Shown here: one piece after another, positions 24,241 to 36,730 of the stretch
How positions within the stretch are numbered: the first letter of the stretch is position 1
Layout: each line of letters begins with the position of its first letter
From: Thuidium tamariscinum
Lineage: Eukaryota; Streptophyta; Bryopsida; Hypnales; Thuidiaceae
Length of the DNA: 64,000 nucleotides
Reading direction: 5' to 3'
Assembly (NCBI GenBank): GCA_947034885.2
Contig: OX344751.2
Location: forward strand, 45,227,082-45,291,081
Program-made: the position numbers and the translations under genes
Notes under the pieces: model-generated
Told to the model about the DNA's origin: nothing
Databases searched by the model: none
The model's input: only the letters and a program-made list of their open reading frames with translations

Positions 24241-25875
24241 CATAGATAGCTCTCTTTGTCACTTTGAGAGTGGGAATTCTTAAAATCAGCCGTGCTTGTC
24301 ATGCCCCTATCTCCTTGGTGCTCAGTGAGCAAGGGGGGACCTTTGGGGTGACTTCCCAAGTTTTGTAATAGACTAAGATGGAAGGAAAGGTAGACTCCCG
24401 ATTATATGAGGCACAATAGCAACATGGATATGAAGAATTTGGATATGTGTCTTATATGATTTGAAAGCTCTTAAATAGACTCTTTCAACCATCTAAAGAA
24501 TGCATGATTTGGCATTGTGGGCTAGAAGTTATGGCCGTTCAAAGTTGACTATGTCTCGATGGTGCCGGGACACTTGAAGGCTAGGAGTTAGGGGTTCTTG
24601 ATGAATCCCTCAATGAAATATGGCATGTAGCATATTATTAAAAAGATAAAAACATAAGAAAACTAGAATGACAAGCATTACAAGGTTTCAAGCTATGAGC
24701 TAAAAATTATGGCCAAGAGATGAGCCACAATGAAGGTGTAATGCCTCTCTTAGTGAACTTGAATCTTTGGAGGGGCATAACTTTGTGAGAACTTGTCCAA
24801 ATGGGACAAGTGAGGAATCCATTGACATCTAAACTTTGTATAAATGTCTAAAATGGAGTTGCATGTGGATTTTAGAGCCTTGCATACAAAATTATGTCGT
24901 TTGAAAGTTCGGGACTCTTAAATGGTAAAATAACTTGGTGATTTGGATTGGGAATGGGTGGTCTTCCAGAACCCAAGTGTATTTAGGGAAGTCCTTCACC
25001 ATAAAAAAGGGAAGGGGGTGCCAAAAATCACAATAAGTACTATAGAAAGGATTTGTTTCCCTCCTCTCTCCTTCTTTGAGCCTTGGTGAGTCTTAGTGAC
25101 TCAAGATTGGTGATGCAACTTCACCAGCACTCCAAGGTACCATGGGACACTAGTGTAGGTGTCTTGTGGCATTGATTGGATGGAGTCCTTTTCTTTGCTA
25201 AGCCTCACTGGTTGTATTCTAAAATATTCTAAAGGATATGTTCTAGTTAGTCATGGTTTGAGGGCAACAAATGCAAAATGGGCTAGCATAGAGTGGGGTG
25301 ACTGTTGTGACAAAAATTAACAACGCCATTGAAATTGTTATTTTTATCATAGTATAGTAGTAAAGGTTCATTCGCAGGGAATTTTGTATTGGATTAGGAA
25401 AGCAAATTAATAAGTTATTATTTATAAAGTCAATCACTGGCCAATTGACAAATTGATAAAGTCTAAAGCCAATCACTAGCTAATAAAAAATAATATAAAA
25501 TCACAATCAAGTGTTATAAAGAAAACTACAAGGAAAAAATGAAGACAACTTGACTTCTAAAGATATTGGAGAGAAAAAAATGAGAAAGAGAGATAGATAG
25601 AAATGACATTGTTTTTGGCTATATCTAATCAATTAGAAAACTATTCACAATTAAAAATCTCCAAGTTTATTGGCCACTATTCATATCTTTTGTTAAGAGA
25701 CCTTTTAGATCTATCTAACAATTAGTCTATTAACCTTTACAAATGTAAAAAATATTCAACAAATTGCCTACATTTACATTATACAAGGCGAATAGTCAAA
25801 AATGAAAAATTTAGAATGACTACAATGACACTCAAGGGCAATAAGGGCCATGGTGATTAGTGCTACCATGGATCC
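24241..25875. other. Intergenic, possibly retroelement 3' flank
   Basis: Follows the copia remnant. A purine-rich stretch (tttgagagtggga, ~24260-24275) could be a polypurine tract. No second terminal repeat was found. The rest has no recognised gene. Confidence 0.35.
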
Positions 25876-27272
25876 TTGTACAGTGGGGTACCAATCAAAA
25901 TGTCGTTTTTGAATTCGCAGTGAGAAAAATTTCAGTACCACCAACTTTGAAAGCCTCCCGAGAGCTCAAAAATTGTTATTTTACCACGAAATTTTTACTA
26001 TAGCATCATCTTTAAATTAATTATATGTATGCCAAATTTCAAGGCCAAAGGATTCACTAAAAAAAAGTTATTCAAAATCTACCAACTTGGGTAGTGGTGA
26101 GAAACATTTCACTACTTTCAACTTTGACACCTTCCTAAGGATTGAGTTTTTTTTCTTTTTCCGTGAAATTATTGTCATGAAACAATTTCTATGTTTTCAA
26201 TATGTACAAAAAATTTCAAGGTAAATTTTTTTTAAGAAGATATTTGAAATCTCCCAACATGTGTAGTTTTGAGAAAATTTTCACAATTGCCACCTTTGAC
26301 ACCCTTCCAAGGGCTGAAAAATTGGTTTCTTACCATGAATTGTTTTTTGTGAAGTCATCTTTATGTTGATAATATGTGCTCCAAATTTCAAATTCAAGTG
26401 AATTACCAAAAAAAAGATATATAAAATCTCCCAACATGTGTAGTTGTGAGAAAATTTTCTCTATTGCCGACTTTGACACCCTCCCAAGGGCTGAAATTTG
26501 TCTATTTAACATGAATTTTTTTGAATAAGATCAACTTTATGTTGATAATATATATTCCAAATTTCAAGTTCAAAACACGTACCGAAAAAAAGATATTCAA
26601 AATCTCTCAACATGTGTAGTTGTGAGGAGGAGTTTTTACATTCGTGTCAAACTTTGCTCCACAAAATAACACTATACTAAGAGCTCAAAAACTCCTCACA
26701 ACTACACATGTTGGGAGATTTTGTATATCTTTTTTTTGGTAATTCACTTGAATTTGAAATTTGGAGCACATATTATCAACATAAAGATGACTTCACAAAA
26801 AACAATTCATGGTAAGAAACCAATTTTTCAGCCCTTGGAAGGGTGTCAAAAGTGGCAATTGTGAAAATTTTCTCAAAACTACACCTGTTGGGAGATTTCA
26901 AATATCTTCTTAAAAAAAAAATTTACCTTGAAATTTTTTGTACATATTGAAAACATAGAAATTGTTTCATGACAATAATTTCATGGAAAAAGAAAAAGAA
27001 ACTCAATCCTTAGGAAGGTGTCAAAGTTGAAAGTAGTGAAATGTTTCTCACCACTACCCATCATGGTAGATTTTGAATAACTTTTTTTTGGTGAATCTTT
27101 TGGCCTTGAAATTTGGCATACATATAATTAATTTAAAGATGATGCTGTAGTAAAAATTTCGTGGTAAAATAACAATTTTTGAGCTCTCGGGAGGCTTTCA
27201 AAGTTGGCAGTACTCAAAATTTTCTCACTGCGAATTCAAAAACGACATTTTGATTAGTACCCCACTGTACAA
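25876..27272. repeat. 1.4-kb fold-back palindrome with tandem-repeat arms
   Basis: The left arm starting TTGTACAGTGGGGTACCAAT (25876) is mirrored by the right arm ending ...GTACCCCACTGTACAA (27272). Pairing continues inward for about 575 bp (25876-~26450 against ~26695-27272) with few mismatches. Each arm is built of diverged ~180-bp units with a repeated 'ctcccaacatgtgtag' block and a 'tttgacacccttccaaggg' block. The ~245-bp centre holds a further unit on the left side only. No coding capacity. It looks like a fold-back transposon; a transcript would form very long double-stranded RNA. Confidence 0.85.
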
Positions 27273-28021
27273 TGAAATAGAAAATTTTTCCCCATATCAC
27301 CAAGTAATGTGTCCAATGTCACAAAATAAATGCTTACTATTAGTTTTGTTGAATGGGATTTAACAAAATGAATTAGAAATGTAGACTAATGTTGTGTGTG
27401 CTTGGCATGTGTAGTGTTTGACAATTAGTGACACAAGTGATGCTGTAAGCAAGTTGGGGTGTACCCATTGAGCTATTTGGTACTATAGGGTGTCATTTGG
27501 GTTGTGACAATGCTATAACCTCTAGTTTTCTTCTCACAATCAATCCAAATCTAGTAGATTCCAAGTCTAAAACCACATCAGATTGCATAATATTTGCCTA
27601 CTTCACCAACCAACACCAATTTGTTAGTATTTTGACTAGTCTTCCAATGCCTCTACAAGATGGTGAAAGCCTACTTATAAATAATAATGTTTGAATTTGT
27701 GGTATCTTAGATATATGGCATCAAGAAATAAATTTATAATAGGCTAAAGTACCACCAATATGGTTGCCAACAAGATCATCTCAAGCTACAAAATGACAAG
27801 AACCTGTGTAAAATCAATCAATCAAAGTTCTCAAATAAACATGAATGAAGACAAATAAAGACGTTTACCATTGTCATGCGCACTTGCAGTTCGATGACTA
27901 GAATCTTGAAGACTACCACCAATTGGATACCACCTATTGTATTTTCATAGTTGTTGTAAATATGTTAGATCTATTAGGGTTTAGATTCAAGTTATCTCGA
28001 TGAGGGACAAAAGTGTCTATG
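27273..28021. other. Intergenic, no gene seen
   Basis: AT-rich with short unrelated frames (for example 27497-27694) and no domain. The end of this stretch, at 27870-27920, resembles the sequence just upstream of the other direct-repeat copy at about 14425-14455. Confidence 0.35.
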
Positions 28022-28195
28022 TGATGATAAAACAATGTTCATCCACCTCGACTTTCATTCATCCGGCCTAAATCTCTTGTATATATGTACTGCTTGATCT
28101 TTCACTTTCAATTATAATTCATTCAAACGAGACAATGTTTTGTATCTTGATGTGTATTTGAATGTTCAATTTGAGCTTCTAAGATTGTATGAGAG
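28022..28195 (+). repeat. Dispersed direct repeat, copy 2 of 2
   Basis: Matches 14464-14637 in the same orientation with scattered substitutions. See that entry for the shared blocks. Together they bracket the copia remnant, although 13.5 kb apart. Confidence 0.6.
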
Positions 28196-29061
28196 TTTTA
28201 TTATTCAAACAAATTGTATATAGTCATATAGTGAAGGTAGGACCTTCATTGTACAAAAGCAGGGGTCTCCTTCATCTATTGATTAGAAGAATACACTTTG
28301 TCAAGTATTGTGTGTACCACTCTATACATTTAAAGCTTCAATTATTGGAAATATCTTATCTCCAATATTGAAGGTGCAGCTCTTGTAATCAACACTTGCA
28401 ATCTTTGAAATAGAGTGTCGCAGGCACAATGTAAACTCTTAACAAATGTAATGACAATTTTATTATACTTATATATTTTGGCTTGCCAAAGATTGAATGA
28501 GTGGATTGTAAAAGATATAGTCCTAATTTGTGACCAAAGTGCACGTTGATGACATTGGAATATGGTTGCAAATGAGTTCTCATCCATTTTAGTACCAATT
28601 GATTTGAAATGCATTCTCTCCATCATATTCTCCCATGTATTATAAGTGAACCTCCAATATAGTACAAGTTTTTGCAACCAAGTCAGTTGTCCCATACGTA
28701 ACAATGGACATCATCAATTTTGTCGCAATATCGTGATTCAACGGAAAGGGAAGCAAATGGTCAATGGGACAGATTGTTCTTCTTCATAGTTCTTGATGCT
28801 AGTTTAACGTTTATGAAACATGAGAGCCTTTGTTGTAGTTGTGGTAAGATATCGTTGTCATTGCAAGGTATCCAACCTTGAAACAAGGAGGAATATTTCC
28901 AAAGCGTGACCATTATTTAAATCTTCACTTTTTATGCTTCATTCTCCATGTTTTTATTTTTATTTTTGCAAACCTTAAAAGTTCATCAAAATGACACAAA
29001 TGTAAAGTGTACATCCCTTGACCATGCAAGTCAATGCCATTGTCTAACCTCAAAATCTTTC
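28196..29061. other. Intergenic, no gene seen
   Basis: A 120-codon minus-strand frame at 28342-28704 has no recognisable domain and overlaps a second frame on the same strand. I do not support it as a gene. Confidence 0.35.
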
Positions 29062-29064
29062 AAT

Positions 29065-30259
29065 CACTATAAGAAATCCACGTTTTTGAAACGTCACACG
29101 CTTTGTGAAAAACATCTACAAAAGTGAAGTTTTTGTGTGATGTCACAAAAAATAAGTGTAGCTAAATTGGAAAATAAATAGATGTCACAGTAAGCAATCA
29201 TGTTTCTAATGATGTTTGAAAAAACAAGCTCATATTTTTTGTGACATCCAAAAAAACATAGATTGCTACGTCAACAAAGAGTTCATTCTAATTTTGAAAA
29301 AATTAATAAAAAAATTAATAGTCTGTACTAAAAAGTTGACCACAAGTGAAAAATTTAGAGAAAGGGTATCCATGTGGCATGTTTTGCCAAAAAAAAGGGA
29401 TTGGATGGATGATTTGGATGCATAATATGGATGAAAACAAGTGGTCTTTAGACTAGTCTAGTGGTAGGAACAGAGACAATCCATATGGGATATGCAAGAA
29501 CAACGTTGAGAAGTTTAAGAAAACATCTCGATGTTTGAAATGACATCAATATGTTTGAAATGACATGACATGTCTCAAATGACATCAACATATTCAATTT
29601 TCAAGTTGCCATTTTCTCAAATCCCATATCTTTTGTGTCACCTAGGGCTGCAAAAGGATATAAATATACTCTTCCCCTCCTTCATTTTCATTAATTTAAA
29701 ATGAAGTAATCTTTTCATTTTGCCATCAAAAATTCTCAAGAAGGTAAATGGTAAGTTTAAAAAAAAATTTAGATTTAATAATTTAATAATTTTGATTTTT
29801 TTTAATTATTAATTTAATATTATTTGTTTTTTGACTTGGCCTTATAGATAAAATATGTACTAATTGATGTTTAATTTGATATCTCAAAAACCCCTCTAAA
29901 TTGACATCTTAGAAAACACCATTAAAATTTTCAAGTGACCCAAAATTGTGCTAACAAAGCATGCCACATCAACATAATTTGGGGTCCATGTTAGCCTAAT
30001 TTGGGGGCCCATGTCACAAAAAACATGGATGAGGCAATGGATGAAAAAAATCATAGGTAGCACTACCCGCCAAAAATATGCTTACGTGGACCTTTTGTAT
30101 TTGCCAAATGGAAAAATATGGGGCCTTTAAATGGCCACATTTTTCGTTTTTTTCCCATGTTTTTTGCTTGTCCATTATAATGGATTTTAGGTGACATTGT
30201 GTTTGACATAAATTCGTGTTTTTCTTGGACGTCCCAGAATTCATTGTTTTCTTATAGTG
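29065..30259. mobile_element. Non-autonomous CACTA (EnSpm) element
   Basis: The 1195-bp element has inverted ends CACTATAAGAAA...TTTCTTATAGTG, close to the CACTACAAGAAA typical of plant CACTA transposons. It is flanked by AAT on both sides (29062-29064 and 30260-30262), the 3-bp duplication expected of this superfamily. Subterminal GACGTC-like and ACGTC motifs occur near both ends. The interior lacks a transposase; short frames (29216-29425, 30014-30268) are not TnpA/TnpD-like. The intact duplication suggests a fairly recent or well-preserved insertion. Confidence 0.88.
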
Positions 30260-30262
30260 AAT

Positions 30263-30815
30263 TGACACAAAATTTCCATTTCAAACAAGTCTTGATCAAT
30301 TGTAGTCATCAATGCAATCATGATTATACAATATTTTAGTTTTACCTCTTCTTTTTGCTCCCTCTAGTACACCTAAAACATTTCTTCGTTTTCTTCTCGC
30401 TTTTACTATTCTATCTAACCACCCGCACTTAAGAGTTAATTGATTTCTTCTAAATGTAACTTGAGTTATTCTTCAAGTGAAACTATTTTTTTTAAACTAT
30501 TTAAAAAAAAAGAACTAATTATACAAATGAAAGAAGAAGCCTTATATACATATTGAATGGTGTAATTGTATATAAAATATTTTTTTAATATGTATTGGAG
30601 TTGGAAAGCAATATTTTGTTTTGGTGTAGGTTGAGCAAAAGAAGTGACTTTTTGTGATTCTACTTTCAAAAAGACATAAGAACTTCATTTATTGTCTATT
30701 TTTTATAATAATGTTTTCCTTCCAATTATTGATAACTCTAAAGACACATTTAGAAACTATTTGTTCTTGTATAGCAAAATATGAAATTGAAAACTTCATA
30801 GAATCAGTATAAGGG
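30263..30815. other. AT-rich intergenic
   Basis: No gene, no clear repeat. The frame at 30466-30669 on the minus strand is low complexity. Confidence 0.4.
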
Positions 30816-31525
30816 TGATTGCAAGAAACACTTGTCCTATTTTTTGTCCCCTTGGCCTTGGACAAGTGATTTTTTACTCATAACTTTTGCGTCATTTGTA
30901 TATTTTACAATAAATTTGAATTGAAGGTACATATAAAAGTTATAGACATAATTTAATTTTTTTTTAAATTAAAAAAATTATTTCACTATTTTTAAATGGC
31001 CCTTGATTGGATGTCTACCTTGACCATTTTGGGGGTTTTAGTCCTATTTTTGACCCAAAAATGAAAATTTTAGACTCAAAATTGGCATACAAAGATTTTT
31101 TCTAAAGTTAGATAAGACCAAGAATTCTTTTTCTAAAAATAATAAATTGTCTTACTTCCACATGTGCTCAAAGTGAACTACCTTTGTGTACCTTTAGAAA
31201 ACACAATTTATTTTTCTCAAAGATGAAAATGGTTGAAAAGGAGAATCTTGAGGTTAGAAAAAATTATTTTTTAATATAAATTATTAAAAAATTAAAAAAA
31301 AATCAAACATCAAAGTGTCTATTTTCATTGTATTTTTCATAGTGCTTTTTTTGTGCATAACTTTTTGGATTAAATTTTCTTAGGTCTGACTTTTAAGAAA
31401 CATAATATTCTCATTGCTCTTCAAATTATCTATATTTTATTTGAAAAAAATTTATTCCAAAAGTCACAGGATTCATTGAAATAGGCCATTTTGAGCCCCA
31501 AACAGTAAGTGTTTCTTACAACAAC
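30816..31525. mobile_element. ~0.7-kb inverted-end MITE-like element
   Basis: The left end TTGCAAGAAACACTT (30819) and the right end AAGTGTTTCTTACAA (ending 31521) are inverted repeats with one mismatch. They resemble the ends of the nested element at 22959-23675, and the lengths are near equal. No coding capacity and no clear target duplication. Confidence 0.6.
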
Positions 31526-33265
31526 TCACAAATGCAAATTGAACTAAAAAATGATTATAATTTGAGACAAATTAAAATATTCACTAAGTAGAAAAAAATA
31601 TAGAAGACATAGCTTAGAGCCCTAAATTGCAATCTAATATTGGATCAATATTATTTTAGAGAAACAAAGCTTGGAAAAGGTTTGAAATTTAGAAAATAAT
31701 TTCTGAAGCTTAACCATCTATTCAATCAATGATAACCAAACATTCTAAAACCTTGAGTAATTGATTAATCTCTCTCGTTGAGGCCAATAAAGTGAAATCT
31801 TTTAATTGTTGCTTTAAATCTATGATGATTGAAGCTTCATCACACCCATTGAAGTGATGCATGACAACTTTATCATCTTCTAGTTTGCTATAAGTCTATA
31901 ACCATAAAATGATCTTTGTATAGATTTTTCAAGTGCAACTAATATGACCTTATACCATTATTGTGGAATGTTTTCATTTTACATATGACACAAAATGGTT
32001 TAGGATTTTTCAAAGATGTGAAATTTGGAGGCAATGTAAAAAGTAAAAAATGATTGATTTTTAAACTTAAAAATATTACTTACATCTCTCTTTCTCTATT
32101 TAAATAACAAACTATCTCGAATTGATATCTATAAAATGCCTCTTCAACTAACATTATTAGATGTCTAAATGTATTCCAAAACCAAAAATTTATAATCCAT
32201 TTGAAATTAGAATTACTCCCTATGAAAGGATTATTGCTTCAAATTTTGACTCTTTTTTACCACTAAGTAGAGATTTGGCCACCATAGTATAGATTCTTGC
32301 CTATAATATACAATCTCAAATTCTTAATTCATAAGAGCCTAATATCACTTCTTATTGTATACCAATTTTAAGCATTTGAAAATAATTATTAATTCATATC
32401 ATGCTCCAAAATAAATAAAAATCTAAAACATTCTTTTGATTTCCAACAAGCTTTGACAAAAAAGAAAGACAATTTAATAATATGAACAATGCTCAATTGG
32501 TTAATTGTAGTTATTTTAGAAAACAAGATGTGGAGTTAGTAATGGAATAAGATCCTTCTACAACCTTGATTCTTTGAAGGCCTAAATAATTTGGATAAAT
32601 TTTAGATCAAATTGGTGTTCAAAGTAAAGAATTGTAAAAAGAACACAGAAAGATGTACAAAAGAAATATACTACTACATTGAAAGTCTAATAGAAGTTAG
32701 GTGTTCTATGATTCTATGAATAGACATCCAAAAATATCCTTTTTAACAAGATCATGTAGGGAGAATTAGAAGTTGGTTATACATATTCGAATTCATTTTC
32801 CAAATAACCAAATTGTAATAAGAATATCAGGCAAATTAAAGATCAATACTTCAAAAATGTCCTAATTTGAGTAAAAATATAAGAAATAATTCCAACATAT
32901 ATATAAATAACTACATAATTAGTTTTGATTTTTTTGATTCAAGTTTTTTTCTGTACACTAGTTATAGGATTAGAACAAGTTTCAAATGTAGACAAGAAGC
33001 CAAAAAGGAATAAGGTCAAGATCACAACCTACTTAAAATTGCCATCATCATTCTATGTATAGTACATCTCTAAAACCATTATGTACCTATGTTGAAGAAA
33101 CGGCTTCAAAACATTTAGTACCAAAAAAACCTTGACCCTTTTTTCCTTCATAACTTTTGTATATGATATTTGAATGTTGCGCTCTTTGGTAGGCTAGAAT
33201 CTCCTTTCCCTTACCAACAAGAAAATATGAAAATTCAACCAATCTAATAATAGTATCTAGGCGCA
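31526..33265. other. AT-rich intergenic, no gene seen
   Basis: Long stretch of low-GC DNA with stops in all frames. I see no domain, no tandem repeat and no clear inverted ends. Confidence 0.45.
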
Positions 33266-33269
33266 AAAG

Positions 33270-33805
33270 TAAAAGTGGCGGTTTTGGGGTACCCGCCCTC
33301 ATCTCCACCCAGCCTCGAGTTCAAGGGAGGGCTCCCTTCATCAGGGCCCTTCACGGCATTGACAAACTAGATGCAAGGGCGGGTTGCTTGGGTGTTGAGC
33401 TTGGCAAGTCGGGCTTGGTTCATGGGAATCAAAACTTAATTCAATAAATGGTGACATGATATGATTTTGGGGATTGCGTTAAATAATACCATCAAAACCC
33501 TCAAGGAAAATGCTGAAACTTTTTATTTTTTGCATTTTTTGCATTTTTTTTCAAATTTTGAATTCAGATTCAGAATTAGAGACCCCAAATTAGCGAAGGG
33601 GACCCTAATCATACCGAAAAATCCAACACAAATATAAAACCCAAACCCTTGCCAACCCCTAGTAAAATGAGATTTACCCCACTGGGCCAAGCAACTTGCC
33701 CTTCCATCTGGTCTGTCAATGCCTTGAAGGGTCCCAATGAAGGGAGCCCTTCCTAAAACTCGAGGTTGCCTAGTTGCTTGGGGTACCCACTTGATTGTGT
33801 GTGCA
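33270..33805. repeat. Inverted repeat, ~90-bp GC-rich arms
   Basis: The arm at about 33297-33392 (CTCGAGTTCAAGGGAGGGCT... TTGCTTGG) is mirrored at about 33693-33785 (CCAAGCAACTTGCCCTTCCA...) with scattered mismatches. A GGGTACCC palindrome occurs on both outer sides (33280 and 33781). The 300-bp loop is AT-rich with no gene. Probably a fold-back or MITE-type element; the 123-codon minus-strand frame here is an accident of it. Confidence 0.65.
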
Positions 33806-35654
33806 CAGTGATTCACCAAATATGTATTAGATAACCTCTGAGTCGCAGTAATAGCGAGAGGGTTATTGGACATAACTGGGTGTTCACTTTTCAATCAAGT
33901 ATTTTCCCTAAATTTTCAATTTTAGGTATTAGCCATCTAGCTTCTGATGCAGTGTGCCCCTGACATGAGTGAATTTACTGCTTTGTGCTATCAATTAGGG
34001 TTCAGTTCTCCATTTCGCATGCTGCACCAAACCCAAGTGTTTCCCCCCCTTCTAAGTGCCGAGTACCAACCACTGTTTTTCTTGAGTGATAAGGTGGGAA
34101 CACCCATTCCTGTCCATGTATCCATTCTCGTCCATATGTAGCAGGGTTTGCTCAAAAGCAATATAATTTTCTTCTGAGGAAATATTAGGTGATAACTATA
34201 TCCCCATTTTCAGTGGATGAAATCACTGATTTGCTATATATTTCAAGGAAAACATCACTTCTTTTTTAATGAATCTACTACTTTAACTTTCACACTTTTC
34301 ATACTTCATCTATTTCTATAAATGTAAACAATTGCATCATTCCTACTAAGGTATATGACTTGTTTCCAACAATATTGAGTGGTTTACCAAATGTCCTATT
34401 GAGCAAGGTGGGGGATAAGTTTTTTTGGTTAGGGGATAGAAGTGAGCACTATAGGTCTAATTTCACTGCTCAATAGTTTTTCTAGAAGTATAAAACCCAA
34501 AACTAGCCTTGGTGGTGAACAAAACAATGTGCTATTTTAAAGTCTTTTGATTGAAGATTCTAGGCAAAACATTATAAGTAGATGGCTACTTTAGGGCAAA
34601 CTTTGACTAAATTTCATGCATGACAACTCAACAATATGAATTCTAATATGCCATATTGAATTCAAGGTCTATTTCTCAACTAAATCAACAAAATGAATTC
34701 AAACATGCAATAGTAGATTTGGGGGTTATATTTTGACTGATAAAAAATGGACTCTCTGTATCTCCTTATTTATCAAAATAGGTCACCTTCTTGTGTACAA
34801 ATGAAACCCTAGTTAGAAACAAGTCATATACCTTGATATACTAAAACTTTTGTAAAGAGTTGGGCTATGACCAATCTAACACATTACATTAGAGGGGTAT
34901 CTTGCCTCGTAACATTGTTAGAGACACTAAATTTTTGATAGATGACAAAGAATTCTTGTATGTAAGATAGAAATGCAACTGTTCATCCTTGAAATTTTAT
35001 CCAAGGAAGTAAGTTCATGAAGAGTAGTTTGGTCTCCAATGAATACTTTTGAATTTTCTTTGTAGTAGATGATTTGCACTATTGTAAAAAAGATGATTTC
35101 CATAGAGACCAACTTCTTCTTTAGGGTTAAGTTAGAGAGGGTCAATGCATTTGGAATGTTTGTATGTAAATGGGGTTGGGACTGACAATGAATATAATTA
35201 TGATAGAGGGTGCTAATTATTGCACTTAGAGCATCTCCACGCCTTGCACACAAAAAATACCCGGTTGGTGACCACTTGGTGTGGAATAAAATGAGCCCGG
35301 CCCAGCATCATCATTTTGCCCTACCCCAATACAGACTACAAATACAAGGAACTGGATTTTCTTGATTCCTAAGTGCGACCTCATTAGTGTCAACATAACA
35401 AAAGATTTTTCAATTCAAAAAAATAAGTATGCCGTTGGGTCACAGTAAGACTCTTCATTTGGTCATGCCTTCCTTACATTTGGCCAAGCTAGTCTACGGG
35501 AGAGGCCCCCAATGGCGCACATGAACCCAATGCTGTCCATTTCTAAGTCAGTCATTCATTCTAGAATAGAAATGTAGCGGGATTGTAGACTGCTTATTGT
35601 TTTAGGTCAAAAGAAATAAGCCATGTACTACCTACCTACATTTATAGCCTGAAA
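33806..35654. other. Intergenic, small inverted repeat at 34.35/34.82 kb
   Basis: 'aaggtatatgacttgtttcc' near 34348 is mirrored by 'gaaacaagtcatatacctt' near 34818, spanning about 490 bp. It may be a worn MITE. No gene seen; short frames have no domain. Confidence 0.4.
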
Positions 35655-36254
35655 TGATTGTGTGTTGTAGAAATGGATGGCATTGGATACAGGTGCACCA
35701 TTGGGTGCCTCTCCCTTACTTATCCAATTTTGCGTCATATCTCGTGCTGCGGTGGGGATGCTCTTAGTTCTACTGTACCGCTTTCTGCACGGCCCCAAAT
35801 GCCAAAGGAGATGACAAAAACATTCCTGGTGCCAACCTGCCAACCCATATCTCTCTCTCTCTCTCCCTCGCATTGCAAGCTTCAGTTCCACCCAACTGGG
35901 CTCATCAGTTCAATTCTGCACGGCTCTCACGCTGTGTTCCCATGCCTAATATTGTCCGGCGCAATACCTCCCCTTCCCCTCGAGGGTGTCCTTGCTGCTG
36001 CACCCTCTTCACGCTCGAGCTGTGCGTGTCGTGCGGAGCGAGGGCCGTTGGAACGTGGTGCATGTGATCAGACGAACAGTCACGACGAGATTAGTTCCGG
36101 AGGTTGGGGATGCCAGTCCTCGGGTGCTGACGAGCCTCACACAAAGGAGAAATGGGTCGGCAAGGTGGCCGGGTCAGGGTTCGAAGATTTGGCAAACTCT
36201 TTCACTGTTGACCTGAAACTCTTTCGGTTGCAAATAAACAAATGGCACGCTTAA
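35655..36254 (+). other. 198-codon open frame of uncertain status
   Basis: A frame from 35658 to 36254 lies in GC-elevated sequence that includes a (TC)n tract. It has many Cys, Ser and Pro but no domain I recognise. Two other frames overlap it on the same strand. It lies just upstream of the aldo-keto reductase pseudogene but does not look like the N-terminus of that family. It might be an untranslated or promoter region of a former gene. I do not support translation. Confidence 0.2.
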
Positions 36255-36443
36255 TCATCCAAGTGTCTGGCTCAAATCAAAGTTGACCTGTATAGTTGAT
36301 GGAGCCGCCGATGTAAGCTTACCTTATTGTAGGGGTTGATGGAACTTCTACCGTACTCAGATCTCAGCACATCGCCTCGTTGTTTAATAGGATTCTTCTT
36401 CTTGTCTTACAAAAAGTACTCCGTAACTCGACTTGTGGTTCCT

Positions 36444-36459
36444 AAACCCTAAACCCTAA
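36444..36459 (+). repeat. Telomere-type motif (CCCTAAA)n
   Basis: Two perfect CCCTAAA units, CCTAAACCCTAAACCCTAAA, lie just before the AKR fragment. These are either a telo-box, often found near plant translation genes, or an interstitial telomere scar. Position alone cannot decide. Confidence 0.6.
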
Positions 36460-36464
36460 AAAAA

Positions 36465-36730
36465 CCCTCGTGACAAGGTCCAAGTGGCAACGAAGTTCGC
36501 CATCACTCAGGTGGATGGGAAAATGGTGGTCAGGGCAATGCCGAGCTAGCATGTGAGGAAAGCTTGTGAAGGCAACATCATTAGAGCGTCTGGATGTGGA
36601 CTGCATTGATCTGTACTGCCAGCACAGGGTTGACAAGAGTTGAAGTCACGGTATGTACTCACATTGTCTCCTTTCCTCATCTTGCAAGGAGCTGGGAATT
36701 GGTGCAGTCCACAGTCCGGGGAGTTCTATA
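36465..36730 (+). pseudogene. Aldo-keto reductase (AKR) gene fragment
   Basis: One frame reads RDKVQVATKFAITQVDGKMV (36469-), the conserved strand before the catalytic region of plant NADP-dependent aldo-keto reductases. It hits a TAG after VRAMPS, continues HVRKACEGN, then needs a frame change to read LERLDVDCIDLYCQHRVDKS (36581-36640), the family signature that is normally ...CIDLYYQHRVD. A donor-like GTATGT follows VEVT, and CKELGIGAVHSPG at about 36684-36722 corresponds to the later CxELGIGIVPYSPLG region. The N-terminus, the catalytic Tyr/Lys region and the C-terminus are absent. It has a stop, a frameshift and deletions, so it is a dead fragment. Confidence 0.75.

Noticed and set aside
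24260..24330. Possible polypurine tract and 3' long terminal repeat start of the copia remnant
   Set aside because: No matching 5' terminal repeat could be found upstream, so ends cannot be assigned.
33523..33894. 123-codon minus-strand frame
   Set aside because: Covers the loop and one arm of an inverted repeat; no domain.
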